A stretch of 64,000 bases of DNA from Pseudoalteromonas amylolytica (GTDB taxonomy: Bacteria > Pseudomonadota > Gammaproteobacteria > Enterobacterales > Alteromonadaceae): positions 62,001 through 126,000 of the forward strand of contig NZ_MKJU01000035.1 in assembly GCF_001854605.1 (NCBI RefSeq), written 5' to 3'. The stretch's first letter is position 1. Each line of letters opens with the position of its first letter. The notes below the pieces were generated by a model, which had not been told where the DNA came from, searched no databases, and saw only the letters and a program-made list of their open reading frames with translations. The translations under genes were made by a program, and so were the position numbers. This document shows, piece by piece, positions 17,136 through 26,364 of this stretch.

Positions 17136-17945
17136 TCAGTATTTGATTTTCTTAAATGCGTCGTATACAGCTAGGTGCAGCGTATCACCGTGGGTTAGCT
17201 GTGGAAAATAGCCAAATTCAAGCTGTGTATTATCAAGCAGTTTTGGCGTGATTTTTTTATGCAGTTGCTTGGCTAAACGCTCCATCTGTTCGCCTTCTTT
17301 ACCCACTCCTATGTAGACCGATTTTGGTGATTGAGAAGGATTAAACGCTTGTTTAAGAAGCGCTTCATCATTCCACCATAGGCTGGGGCTGATGATCACG
17401 TAATGATCGAACATTGCGCTGTGGTTAAACAAAATTTCGCTCGCCAGTAAGCCTCCAAGTGATTGTCCTATCAAAGTCGAAGTGCCATTAGTTCGGTAGT
17501 GCTGTGTGATCATAGGTTGTAACTCTTTAGCAATAAAGTCTATGAACTGTTTTGCACCGCCGTGGCTTGGTAGTTCTTTTTTATCCAAAGCATTATTGCT
17601 GGGCGTGGTGAAGTCGTGTTTACGGTCAATGTTTTCAATACCCACAACAATGGTATCAGGCAATATATTGAGCCAAGGGAAATTAGCAAACTGCACTAAG
17701 CCAGCAATATGAATAAAGTCTTCATCTTTAGAGCCATCTAGTAGGTAAATAACAGGGTAAGTTTGCTGTTTGTTTTGCGTATAACTGGGTGGCAAATAAA
17801 CATGTACTGAGCGTGATTGTTGCAAAGATTGTGACTTAAATGTCAGGGTTTTTGCAAGCTCAAAGGGCTGACTGGTGAATTTATCCTTTGCTGTTGCAGA
17901 AAACGTTAAACAAACGCTCAGAATTAGCCATTGTATTTTGAACAT
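17136..17945 (-). CDS. Secreted alpha/beta-hydrolase esterase (esterase D/IroE type)
   Basis: 269 aa with a signal peptide ending SATA. VYLPPSY and YPVIYLLDGSKDEDF, the nucleophile elbow IGQSLGGLLAS (Gly-x-Ser-x-Gly) and a late THGDTLH histidine region fit the putative-esterase family that includes siderophore esterase IroE and esterase D-like proteins. A periplasmic ester hydrolase is likely; the substrate is unknown. No iron-uptake genes are nearby. Confidence 0.82.
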   Translation of the reverse strand: MFKIQWLILSVCLTFSATAKDKFTSQPFELAKTLTFKSQSLQQSRSVHVYLPPSYTQNKQQTYPVIYLLDGSKDEDFIHIAGLVQFANFPWLNILPDTIVVGIENIDRKHDFTTPSNNALDKKELPSHGGAKQFIDFIAKELQPMITQHYRTNGTSTLIGQSLGGLLASEILFNHSAMFDHYVIISPSLWWNDEALLKQAFNPSQSPKSVYIGVGKEGEQMERLAKQLHKKITPKLLDNTQLEFGYFPQLTHGDTLHLAVYDAFKKIKY

Positions 17946-18147
17946 ATTCGGTGCTTCCTTGTAACTATGCGAGGGTTAGTTTTTATTCTGATGCTGGAAT
18001 TATATTTAACTAAATGAAGGCAATAAACAAGCGTTGTGTACCATCGTGAAAATGTATAGGAGCTGTTTCGCCAATCTCCTCTCAAAATCTAGTTATAAAG
18101 TAGTATGTTTAAAGATGATACGGTTAGAATTTGTTATTTGATGAAGT

Positions 18148-18160
18148 GTACTATAAGTAC
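18148..18160. promoter_or_regulatory. Short palindrome
   Basis: GTACT-ATA-AGTAC, 7 bp from the larger palindrome at 18168. Possible regulator half of a paired site. Confidence 0.25.
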
Positions 18161-18167
18161 TTAATTA

Positions 18168-18185
18168 ATATGAAATATTTCATAT
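18168..18185. promoter_or_regulatory. Perfect 18-bp AT-rich palindrome
   Basis: ATATGAAATATTTCATAT is perfectly self-complementary, about 180 bp upstream of the secreted beta-helix gene. It is a candidate operator. Confidence 0.35.
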
Positions 18186-18365
18186 AAGACAGAGCGAAAA
18201 GCAATTCCTTGTCAAAAATTCTTACAATATTAAGCCTTACAAAGTGTAGGTGTACTACGATGGTTTGGTTAAAATTATTCTCTGACCTAAGTTTATTGGA
18301 ATAAAAAATCTAAAAATAAAATATATTTTACGTTTTGAACAGTTTTAATATAAAAGGATTATAAA

Positions 18366-21300
18366 ATGACGCTTCTAACTTCCCATCGCTCACTTGTGGC
18401 TGCAGGTATAATTTGTTTACCTTTTTACAGCTTGGCCGACTTATATAAAGTCACTTTTAGTGGCTATGTCAGTGAAGTAAAAGACCCATATTCACTGGTT
18501 ACTAACACAATTAAATTATCAGATCCTATCGTGGGTGAATACTGGTATGACAGTCAGATGCATGACTTAAGCAGCTATCCTAACTATGTGGCTGAGTCTC
18601 AATCTGCGGGTATTCGCTATGAGGCAAAAATCGGCAATGTGTCTCTGACAATGGATGAAACTCAACCAAAGCTAAGGCTGGTGATAGACCCACACAATGC
18701 GGGCTCTTACTTAGTGATACCGAGCAATACGCGTACTGATAATAACTTGTCTGTACGTAATACCTACCTTTTGACAGAGTTTGAGACCAATAATCAGAGC
18801 GTCGGCGATGAACTGATCCCACTTGTATATGAGCAGTGGATGTCGCACCGCTTTCATTTGCGTCTGTTCGATGAACAAAATCCAGCCACTGTTAATAACA
18901 ATACTTGGGTTGAAGGAACCATTACAGCAATTCAAACCGAGCCGCTATGCTCGTCGACCAATACCGTGCAACTCAGTCATGAAGAGCGTATCACCCTAGA
19001 TGGTAGGAGTAATACGGTAGAAGGTAAGGGAAATGAGTCACTTAATCCTGCACAGTTGTTGGTACCTGGAACGGTGTTATGTGTTAAAGGCGCGCCTGAG
19101 GGCGCCAGTCATGAGTTAAGAATCGAAAATGTAGCAGGAACAGCTGAGGCTCCCATTACCGTGATAAATACTGGTGGGCAGGTGGTATTTAAAAACCTTG
19201 ATAGCAATGGCTACATCGATACTGCGATAGAGGTGCTAAATTCCCAACATTTGCATATTACTGGCTCTGGTAATCAGGCGTATGAATATGGCTTTAAGAT
19301 TGACGGTCGCGTCGGTACCATTCGCAAAGGTGTTGCTTATTACAAACGCAGCAGCGACATCGAACTGGATCATATTGAAGTGGGCTATACCAGTCAATCT
19401 GGTCTTAATTTAAAAACCTTTAGTAATTGCTCGGATGGCTCAGTGCCCGCACGCTATGCAGAGCAAGGCGAAACGCCACAATTTTACGACGCTTACAATG
19501 AGCCTTTAGTGCTTCATGACACACCAGAACAATATCAAAAAGAGCATATGCATGACTACAACAACGATGGTGTGGTTAACCATCTTGATGCTAGTTCCAA
19601 AGGTGACATGACCTTTTACAATGCCAGCTATCACGATAATTACATTCACAATACAGGCACAGAAGGAATGTATATTGGCTCTAATGGTAGCTATCGGCTG
19701 TACAAAGCGAGTGAACATGCCGACCCATTTCATTTACCAGGTTCAGGGATGGGAGGTAATGAGAGACGTATTTGCCAGTACTATCAAATACCTGACCAAC
19801 AGCAGCAAGTCGCATTTGGTGATTACAACGAGCCAATGGCGGGGCAGTTGGTTGGTGTAAAAATATATAACAACATAGTTGATAGAACGGGCTGGGATTC
19901 AATCAACGTCAAATCTAGTGCCGTTGATTGCGAAGTTTTTTCCAACCAAGTGACGAACTTTTCGACTAAGAACTATAACCGTGATCAAATAGGCGCCATC
20001 AGTTTACAAACTAATACTCATTGCGATGTATACCGCAACACGCTAGATGGTGGAACTGAAGGTGGTTATGGTATGGGAGTTCATGCGCCAACACTTGGGG
20101 GAGTGATTGCTAACAATGTGATCAAAGATGCGGGTAAAGGTGGTCAGTATGGTAAAGAATCCGCTATTCAGGTGCGTTTTAACACGGACGACGATCATCA
20201 TAAAATGTACGACGAGCAAGATCAGCACATTCCTTGGCAGCAGATTTACCAAGGTAAATCACACCATGTGATTAATAACACGATTATTAACCCCGTAAAA
20301 GAAAGTGTTGATTTTCGCATATATAGAGAAACACATTCGGTTGCGAACAACTTAATCATACCAGACAACACGCCGATGGATGTGGCTGGAGATGTGATTG
20401 TGGCCTCCAACCTCAATGCATCTGCTGATACTTTAGAGGGCGGAAATGATGCTCCGTATGCCCTTAAAGTTGGGACGGCTGCACAGAATACTGGTACCGA
20501 CATGCCTGCAGAATATGGTGTCGAGGCCACAAGGCTAACGACGGATTTAGTCAACATCACTCGGCCATTGCAAGGGGCATATGACATTGGCGCGCTTGAA
20601 TACGTCACGCTAAGAGTGTTAATGAACGAGGGCGGGCGTGTTGTTAGCAATCCTGCGGGTGTTGATTGTCCAAAAACATGTGGTGGTGTGTTTGATACTA
20701 ATCAGCTAGTTACTTTGAGTGCTATCGCCGACAGTACCCACGATTTTCTCGGTTGGGAAGGGTGCGATCAGGTGGCTAGTGGGCGCTGCGAAGTGATGGG
20801 TCACAAGCTAGTTAAAGCACACTTTGCGCCCAAAGTTGTTCGGATCAGCACGTTTAGCGGCGCACACGGTGATATTTTACCCAATGGGCCTGTGTCGATC
20901 GCACGTGGCGATAGCCAAACCATGACAATCTCTCCTGCGCCTTTGTATCAGGTATCATCTTTACTGGTGGATGGAGAGCCTGTGCCTGTTGCAAGTGAGT
21001 ATCTATTTGATAGCGTGAGTGAGAATCACGTGATAGAGGCGAGCTTTAGTTTTGATTTAAACTATGCGGATTTACTGCACCTGACACTTGATGATGGCTC
21101 AGGTAACACCGCTGTGAATAGTGGCACTTTAAGCGAAGTCAATGGTGTGGTAGACGGTGCTACCTGGGTGAATGAAGGTCATATTCAAGGCGCGTTAGGT
21201 TTTGATGGTGATGATTATGTGAACCTATTTGCGCATGAATTGATGGATGTTAACCCCCAGCAACATAGCTTTACTGCTACCTTGTGGTTTAAAACCACCC

Positions 21301-21707
21301 ACAGTGGTGCCTTAATTTCTAAAGTTAAAGATGCCACCTCAGACGTTCAGTTCTATTTGTTTGCAGGAAGTAATGGTGCACTGTATGGCAGAGTGGGCTT
21401 GGAAGACGGCGCATATAGAACGATTTGTAGCAGCTCAGACACAATTGATGATGGACAGTGGCACTTTGCTGCGCTTGTAAACGATCACAGCACAGGCTAT
21501 TTCAAAGTGTATTTAGATGGTCAGCTTTTGGGGAGCAAAGTGTCTGGCTTTGTGCCAAGTAATGGCATGGATATTTTGATAGGTGCACGACGTAGTGGCG
21601 ATAATCAATCAACGGGTAATCACTTTACTGGGGATATAGATGATGTGCGCTTTTTCAAAAAGGCCCTTGATGAAAGCGAGATTTTGGCTCTTTTCAATGG
21701 TCAATGA
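18366..21707 (+). CDS. Large secreted beta-helix protein with InlB-type repeats and a LamG-like domain
   Basis: 1113 aa with a signal peptide ending SLA. Residues about 25-200 form a beta-rich domain I do not recognise. About 230-745 resembles a right-handed parallel beta-helix of the pectate-lyase-like kind (recurring HLHITGSGN, DIELDHIEV, YNNIVDRTGWDSINV, NNVIKDAG-type rungs). About 750-900 contains two divergent bacterial repeat modules (GGRVVSNPAGVDCP, LGWEGC). About 905-1113 is a concanavalin/LamG-like module (LTLDDGSGN..., DDVRFFKKALDESEI). Such proteins are usually extracellular polysaccharide lyases or adhesins. No catalytic triad could be fixed, so activity remains open. AAGGA precedes the ATG. 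Confidence 0.75.
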   Translation: MTLLTSHRSLVAAGIICLPFYSLADLYKVTFSGYVSEVKDPYSLVTNTIKLSDPIVGEYWYDSQMHDLSSYPNYVAESQSAGIRYEAKIGNVSLTMDETQPKLRLVIDPHNAGSYLVIPSNTRTDNNLSVRNTYLLTEFETNNQSVGDELIPLVYEQWMSHRFHLRLFDEQNPATVNNNTWVEGTITAIQTEPLCSSTNTVQLSHEERITLDGRSNTVEGKGNESLNPAQLLVPGTVLCVKGAPEGASHELRIENVAGTAEAPITVINTGGQVVFKNLDSNGYIDTAIEVLNSQHLHITGSGNQAYEYGFKIDGRVGTIRKGVAYYKRSSDIELDHIEVGYTSQSGLNLKTFSNCSDGSVPARYAEQGETPQFYDAYNEPLVLHDTPEQYQKEHMHDYNNDGVVNHLDASSKGDMTFYNASYHDNYIHNTGTEGMYIGSNGSYRLYKASEHADPFHLPGSGMGGNERRICQYYQIPDQQQQVAFGDYNEPMAGQLVGVKIYNNIVDRTGWDSINVKSSAVDCEVFSNQVTNFSTKNYNRDQIGAISLQTNTHCDVYRNTLDGGTEGGYGMGVHAPTLGGVIANNVIKDAGKGGQYGKESAIQVRFNTDDDHHKMYDEQDQHIPWQQIYQGKSHHVINNTIINPVKESVDFRIYRETHSVANNLIIPDNTPMDVAGDVIVASNLNASADTLEGGNDAPYALKVGTAAQNTGTDMPAEYGVEATRLTTDLVNITRPLQGAYDIGALEYVTLRVLMNEGGRVVSNPAGVDCPKTCGGVFDTNQLVTLSAIADSTHDFLGWEGCDQVASGRCEVMGHKLVKAHFAPKVVRISTFSGAHGDILPNGPVSIARGDSQTMTISPAPLYQVSSLLVDGEPVPVASEYLFDSVSENHVIEASFSFDLNYADLLHLTLDDGSGNTAVNSGTLSEVNGVVDGATWVNEGHIQGALGFDGDDYVNLFAHELMDVNPQQHSFTATLWFKTTHSGALISKVKDATSDVQFYLFAGSNGALYGRVGLEDGAYRTICSSSDTIDDGQWHFAALVNDHSTGYFKVYLDGQLLGSKVSGFVPSNGMDILIGARRSGDNQSTGNHFTGDIDDVRFFKKALDESEILALFNGQ

Positions 21708-21764
21708 TTGAGCTTTAGGCTAAGCCTTGGCAGCTCAAGTTAATTGGACTGCATTTTGGTTTTG

Positions 21765-21837
21765 CTACCCGCTATGCTGTTTTATGGTTAATTATGTATA
21801 CTATGCATAATTAACCATAAAACAGCATAGCGGGTAG
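21765..21837. repeat. Perfect 32-bp inverted repeat with 9-nt spacer
   Basis: Left arm 21765-21796 (begins CTACCCGCTATGCTG) and right arm 21806-21837 (ends CAGCATAGCGGGTAG) are exact reverse complements; the spacer is TATACTATG. There is no T-run on either side, so it is not a typical terminator. It ends 5 nt before the ATG of the ATPase gene and occupies the place of its ribosome site. Confidence 0.95.
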
Positions 21838-21842
21838 ACTAG

Positions 21843-22952
21843 ATGAAAAAAATCAATTGGCATTTTCAACGAAAAGCACTTGCTGAGTCATATCTACAAA
21901 CAGTATATCAAGGCGCGGTGAGCCGTATCGCGCTGCTTGATGTACGCAGAACGGGTAAAACAACATTTTTGCTCAAAGATCTTTATCCTATTGCTTTGGA
22001 TAATGGTTTTATTCCCGTCTATGTAAACCTTTGGGGAGAGCCTGAAAATCCAACGCTTGCTATTACCCAAGCACTTAGTAGCACACTGAATGTTTTGAAT
22101 CAGTCGGTAAAGGGCAAACTAAGCGACATTGCCAACTCAGAGATTAAAAAGCTAGAGGTAGGCAATAACGTATTTGGTAAAGCCACCATAGAATTTAGTG
22201 ATAGCAACGCGCATAAGCCAAGCCAATCCGAGCTATATAAAATCAATCAACTAGTAGAAGCATTATTCAATAAGTGCGGAGATAAGGCCCTGATTATTAT
22301 TGATGAAATTCAACACCTCGCTTCGTCAGAGAAGTTCTTATCGGTGCAGCATGCACTGAGAACCGCGTTAGATACTTATAGCGACATCAGTGTGGTATTT
22401 GCCGGATCGAGCCGTTCGGGCGTGAATGCTATGTTCACCGATAAAGATCGACCATTTTACGACTCAGCATTTATGATTGACTTTCCAAGGCTTGGGGATG
22501 AGTTTGTAAAACATTGCTGTGACACGCTAAGCAAGCACTTTAACTTGCATTATGACCCGTTGGAAGTTGGCGATTTTTATGAAGAGATAGATAAGTCTCC
22601 GTTTTGGATGATGAAGTTAATGACTTATTTGATGGCAAATCAAACGAGCCTAAAAGAAGGTCGTGAGTATATTAAAGCGTTGATGATCCAAGATGGTGAC
22701 TTTGAAAATCTTAAAAAGCGACTCAGAGAGCTAGATATCGCAGTATTAAGTTTAATAAAAAAAGGCTGTACTGCTTTGTATAGCACTAGCACTATTGAAA
22801 AATTAAGTAAAATAACCAAGAGTGACATTACCACCTCGGCGGTTCAGACAAGCGTTAAGAAGCTGAAATCTATGGTGATTATTTCTCAGTATGGTGAAAA
22901 GTACTATATCGAGTCACCCGGGTTTATTAAGTACTTAGAAGATAATATGTAA
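21843..22952 (+). CDS. AAA/STAND-like P-loop ATPase
   Basis: 369 aa. The N-terminal ATPase core has an unusual Walker A, LLDVRRTGKTTFL (two arginines where glycine residues are usual), Walker B ALIIIDEIQHLA and a sensor-like VVFAGSSRS. The C-terminal part (about 290-369) is helical, winged-helix-like, with lysine-rich TSVKKLKSM. It resembles archaeal-type ATPases and prophage or transposon-associated ATP-binding proteins. No Shine-Dalgarno sequence is present; the ATG follows a 32-bp inverted repeat, so translation is probably structured or leaderless. Function unknown; a regulator, mobile-element remnant or defence ATPase are all possible. Confidence 0.75.
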   Translation: MKKINWHFQRKALAESYLQTVYQGAVSRIALLDVRRTGKTTFLLKDLYPIALDNGFIPVYVNLWGEPENPTLAITQALSSTLNVLNQSVKGKLSDIANSEIKKLEVGNNVFGKATIEFSDSNAHKPSQSELYKINQLVEALFNKCGDKALIIIDEIQHLASSEKFLSVQHALRTALDTYSDISVVFAGSSRSGVNAMFTDKDRPFYDSAFMIDFPRLGDEFVKHCCDTLSKHFNLHYDPLEVGDFYEEIDKSPFWMMKLMTYLMANQTSLKEGREYIKALMIQDGDFENLKKRLRELDIAVLSLIKKGCTALYSTSTIEKLSKITKSDITTSAVQTSVKKLKSMVIISQYGEKYYIESPGFIKYLEDNM

Positions 22953-23097
22953 TTTATTATAAATTGATGTTGAGTAAATTTTATTTTAACGTCTTATTAT
23001 ATTATAAAATATAGTTTGGTATTTCGTGTTTGTTATAAATATAATTTATCGCCACTTATTTTAGGCGTTTTTTATATTTAATAATGAGGATTTAACA

Positions 23098-24564
23098 ATG
23101 AAAATTTGGAAAATGGACTTTTTCCGAAGTACTTTCACATCTTTACTACTATTGCTGCTAAGCGCATGTGGGGACAGTTATGAAATAGGCTACCCTGTCG
23201 ACTCTCTAAACCCGAGTACCAAAAAGACGGCCATTGTTGTTGGCGCTGGTTTATCAGGGCTAAGTGCAGCCTATGAGCTTGAACAGATAGGTTTTGAAGT
23301 GACCGTATTAGAGGCTCGTGACCGTATCGGTGGACGAGTCGCGACGCTAGAAATGGGCCAACAAAGTGGTGAAATCGGTGGAGAATTTATCGATGGCGTG
23401 ACCGTTCACAAAGAGCTTCATCGATACGCCAGTCTGTTTGGCGTCGAGTTGGCAAGCACAGGCTATGAAGGGGATATCCAAAGCGGTGCATATTACATCG
23501 ATGGTCAGCTGGTGAGTTACGGTGAATTTGACGCATCGTATAATACCTCAGTAGTTACTGATTATTATCGGTTTTATGATGAGTTAAGCTTATTGGCGGA
23601 TCTGGTGCCTGATCCCGAGAGGCCCTTATTGTTGGATGCGGCTGCTGAAGTAGACAAGCGTGATGTGCAAAGCTGGATAGATGAATTGCAGCTAGAGTCG
23701 AGCGCAAAACAGCTTGCAGAACAGTTCGTCAGAGGTGAGTTTGACGAGCCTAAAGACCTATCACTGCTACATTTGGCCCAATATGCAAAGGTATATGAAA
23801 ATGTCGCTGATGATGATGTGGAGTCATTTCGCTTCTTAAAAGGTGGTCAGGCTATGACCTCGGCGTTTGCGAACAATATTTCGGGCGACGTTTTACTCAA
23901 TCAAGCAGTCACAGACATCCAACAAACTGACGATAAAATTACCGTCACAACGGTCACTGATGATACTTATACATCGGATGTGATAGTCGTCACAGTGCCT
24001 TTAAAAGTGCTGAATAACATCACCTTTACCCCTGCGCTGCCAGAGCAGTTAACACAAGCTGCTGAACATATTAATTACGGCACACACTCAAAGGTACTGC
24101 TGCGCTACAGCAAGCGTTTTTGGTTAGATCACAACCTCGGCGGCGACACGGTAGTCGCAAGCCTACCAACGGGCTGGACTTGGGAGACTACAGAGCGTCA
24201 AGGCGGCGAGGGCGGTATCCTGATTGCTTATACATCGGGCGATTTTAGTAAGATGCAACAGCATTGGAGCGACCAACAAGTTATAGATACGCGACTTGCT
24301 GAAATCGAGCTGATGTATCCCGGGTCATCACAATATTTTATCGAAGCTAAATCTCAAAACTGGCTAAATGAGCAATGGACGAAAGGGGGATTTTTAGCCT
24401 ATGGACCAGGTCAAATGAGCGCCTATTGGGCGTTGTTTAAACAACCTGTCGGGCGAATTTACTTTGCTGGTGAGCACACAGATACCCTATACCTAGGCTA
24501 CATGGAAGGAGCTGTTAGGAGTGGTGTAAGAGTTGCGAAACAGATCAGCGAACTGCCATTGTAA
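23098..24564 (+). CDS. Flavin-dependent amine oxidase, lipoprotein
   Basis: 488 aa. The N-terminus has a lipoprotein signal peptide (LLLLLLSAC), so it is probably anchored on the outer side of the inner membrane or in the outer membrane. The FAD-binding Rossmann motif VVGAGLSGLSAAYEL is followed by EARDRIGGRV, the monoamine-oxidase signature. C-terminal YFAGEHTDTLYLGYMEGAVRSG closes the FAD site. It oxidises an amine or amino acid with production of hydrogen peroxide; the substrate is unknown. GAGG lies upstream of the ATG. It stands alone and is convergent with the metal permease gene. Confidence 0.88.
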   Translation: MKIWKMDFFRSTFTSLLLLLLSACGDSYEIGYPVDSLNPSTKKTAIVVGAGLSGLSAAYELEQIGFEVTVLEARDRIGGRVATLEMGQQSGEIGGEFIDGVTVHKELHRYASLFGVELASTGYEGDIQSGAYYIDGQLVSYGEFDASYNTSVVTDYYRFYDELSLLADLVPDPERPLLLDAAAEVDKRDVQSWIDELQLESSAKQLAEQFVRGEFDEPKDLSLLHLAQYAKVYENVADDDVESFRFLKGGQAMTSAFANNISGDVLLNQAVTDIQQTDDKITVTTVTDDTYTSDVIVVTVPLKVLNNITFTPALPEQLTQAAEHINYGTHSKVLLRYSKRFWLDHNLGGDTVVASLPTGWTWETTERQGGEGGILIAYTSGDFSKMQQHWSDQQVIDTRLAEIELMYPGSSQYFIEAKSQNWLNEQWTKGGFLAYGPGQMSAYWALFKQPVGRIYFAGEHTDTLYLGYMEGAVRSGVRVAKQISELPL

Positions 24565-24622
24565 TAAGTGTCTAAAGTCGGGTATCACATATTAATTATC
24601 TGATACTGAAAACTCTAATCTG

Positions 24623-24650
24623 CAGGCACCTTCTAACGTCAAGGTGCCTG
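24623..24650. terminator. Bidirectional hairpin terminator
   Basis: CAGGCACCTT-CTAACGTC-AAGGTGCCTG is a perfect 10-bp stem between the convergent amine oxidase and permease genes, followed on the plus strand by TCTTGTT. Confidence 0.7.
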
Positions 24651-24746
24651 TCTTGTTCCGCTCAATCCCACGTTGCTGGCAGTCATGATTATCCCAATGA
24701 GCCGCCTTCAAAGTCACTGTCAATGGTGATCATAATGTTTCTCCTG

Positions 24747-25706
24747 TTATCTCAAGTTCAAGAATTCGATACCTAAGCCCGTTAAACAGGCGGTGGTAAA
24801 TACCAAAGTGATAAACGCGATGAGTAATGGCCAGTGGAATAGCTTTTTGAGCATAATCATCTCAGGTAAGCTTGCGCCCGCGCCCGCGATGGTTAGCGAC
24901 ATCACCGCGCCTAGGCTTAACCCTTTTGCAACCAGTGATGCGGCAATGGGGATCATGGTCGAGGCTCTAACATACAAGAAAGTACCTATTATGGCGCATA
25001 GTGGGATCATTAATAAAAGATGGACATTTGCCAGCGCACTAAACAGCTCAGTGGGCACAAAACCATGTAAAGCCGCACCAACTGCAACACCAATTGCCAT
25101 GTATGGCAGCATCATAGTTAATTGCTTGAATGCACCTTTAGAGAGGGCAATGAATGGGACCATTGGTTGTGGCTTTTTGGTGGTTTGGGGATCACAGCAG
25201 CTAGATGGCTTTGTTTGACAAGTCGTCTCATTGCTCGCTTTGCCTGTCTCATTTGATGTGGATGCAAACAGCTCTTCACGAATAAAGCGCTCAAAGCCAA
25301 AGCGCTGCATCAGCATGCCAGATAGCAGTGCCATCGTTACTGCAAAGAAAGCGTAGCATAGCGTAATACTGACGCCGAATGTGGCCCAAAGTAGGGCAAT
25401 GATAAATGGGTTAAGTAGAGGGGAGGTAAATAAAAAGGCCATAACGGGGCCAAATGCGGCTCTGGCTTTGAGCAATCCAATCATCATTGGCAGTGTTGAG
25501 CAGCTGCAAAACGGCGTAACTGCTCCAAGACCAATGGCCACGGAATAGCCACTGTTGCCAGACAATAGCTGGCGCACTTTTGCTGTGGGTAGATAGTGAT
25601 TAACGACACTGACGATAAAGCTTATCACTAAAAACAGTACTGTGAGTTCGGCAAAGGTGGATACAAAAAATGTGAGCGCACTTTGCCATTGTTGATAAGT
25701 AAACAT
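24747..25706 (-). CDS. Permease of the DUF318/UPF0718 family, predicted metal exporter
   Basis: 319 aa with about eight membrane helices. VTPFCSCSTLPMMIGLL is the family's metal-binding signature; FTSPLLNPFI follows. A hydrophilic loop carries extra cysteines (TTCQTKPSSCCDPQ, about residues 155-170), suggesting thiophilic metal or metalloid binding. AGGAGG lies 4 nt before the ATG. It is encoded 54 bp downstream of an ArsR-type repressor, with a matching operator in between. Relatives export copper/zinc or arsenic compounds; the ion here is not determined. Confidence 0.85.
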   Translation of the reverse strand: MFTYQQWQSALTFFVSTFAELTVLFLVISFIVSVVNHYLPTAKVRQLLSGNSGYSVAIGLGAVTPFCSCSTLPMMIGLLKARAAFGPVMAFLFTSPLLNPFIIALLWATFGVSITLCYAFFAVTMALLSGMLMQRFGFERFIREELFASTSNETGKASNETTCQTKPSSCCDPQTTKKPQPMVPFIALSKGAFKQLTMMLPYMAIGVAVGAALHGFVPTELFSALANVHLLLMIPLCAIIGTFLYVRASTMIPIAASLVAKGLSLGAVMSLTIAGAGASLPEMIMLKKLFHWPLLIAFITLVFTTACLTGLGIEFLNLR

Positions 25707-25723
25707 AGAACCTCCTAAATTTT

Positions 25724-25747
25724 ATATTTCTAGAATATTCGAAATAT
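25724..25747. promoter_or_regulatory. ArsR-type operator A, upstream of permease
   Basis: ATATTTCTAGAATATTCGAA (first 20 of 24 nt), ending AATAT with flanks ATATTTC/GAAATAT. It lies 18-41 nt before the permease start and matches 26088-26111 at 20 of 24 positions. Confidence 0.7.
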
Positions 25748-25759
25748 AAGTTAAATTTT

Positions 25760-26050
25760 TTAGTCGCAGCCTTTACAGCACTCTTCAGATAAGAAGGCTA
25801 TAAGGCGCTCAAGCTCTTGATATTGCGCTTGGCATCGTAGCACACGACCTTCACGGGTCTGGCTCAATAACCCCACTTTCACCAATCGAGAAATATGATG
25901 AGAGAGCGTTGAGCCGGGTATATCTAACTTTTCTTGAATAGCAGACACCGCCAAGCCGTGGTGGCCTGCGCGTACTAAAATTCGGTAAATTTCGAGTCGG
26001 GTTACATGCCCAAGCTCTGCCAGTTGGTTGGCAGCCATTTCTATTTTCAT
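25760..26050 (-). CDS. ArsR/SmtB-family metal-responsive repressor
   Basis: 96 aa from the ATG MKIEMAANQ. The winged helix reads LGHVTRLEIYRILVRAG, then GSTLSHHISRLVKVGLL (recognition helix) and TREGRVLRC. A C-terminal EECCKGCD gives three cysteines, the usual soft-metal sensing site of one ArsR subgroup. An in-frame start at 26143 would run through operator B, so the later ATG is preferred. The protein probably represses itself and the downstream permease and lets go when metal binds. Confidence 0.85.
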   Translation of the reverse strand: MKIEMAANQLAELGHVTRLEIYRILVRAGHHGLAVSAIQEKLDIPGSTLSHHISRLVKVGLLSQTREGRVLRCQAQYQELERLIAFLSEECCKGCD

Positions 26051-26087
26051 AACACGCAGTGTAAGGCAGGAAAAACGACAGATCAAG

Positions 26088-26111
26088 ATATTTCTAGAAG
26101 TATCGAAATGT
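26088..26111. promoter_or_regulatory. ArsR-type operator B, upstream of arsR
   Basis: ATATTTCTAGAAGTATCGAA, then ATGT. It shares ATATTTCTAGAA and CGAAAT with operator A and lies 38-61 nt before the repressor start, as expected for autoregulation. Confidence 0.7.
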
Positions 26112-26333
26112 TTGCTTTTGTTAAATACCGAATAAAATTTCAACCAATTGAATTTAAAAAAGAATTAATAAGGGCTAGCAAGCCAACCGTTATTGTTCTG
26201 TATGAAGGTTTATCAGGAGTAATTGGCATAAAACCAAGCAATGGGCAATAGGGTGGTGTTATTTATCGGCTACTGTTTGGTAATTTAGGGCTGAGAAAAT
26301 GTATCTAGAACGTTATCTTGAAGAGAAAGTTGA

Positions 26334-26356
26334 GGGGCCATCGACTCGATGGCCCC
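26334..26356 (-). terminator. Strong hairpin after LRR lipoprotein gene
   Basis: GGGGCCATCGA/TCGATGGCCCC, 11-bp perfect arms with one central base, 9 nt past the stop on the minus strand. The following TCAACTTTCTCTT is a poor T-run. Confidence 0.6.
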
Positions 26357-26364
26357 ACAAGAGA

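Larger units (their letters stand above)
17946..18365 (+). other. 420-bp AT-rich leader of the beta-helix protein gene
   Basis: No gene was found here. It holds two palindromes (18148-18160 and 18168-18185) and an AAGGA ribosome site directly before 18366. The promoter could not be fixed with confidence. Confidence 0.45.
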
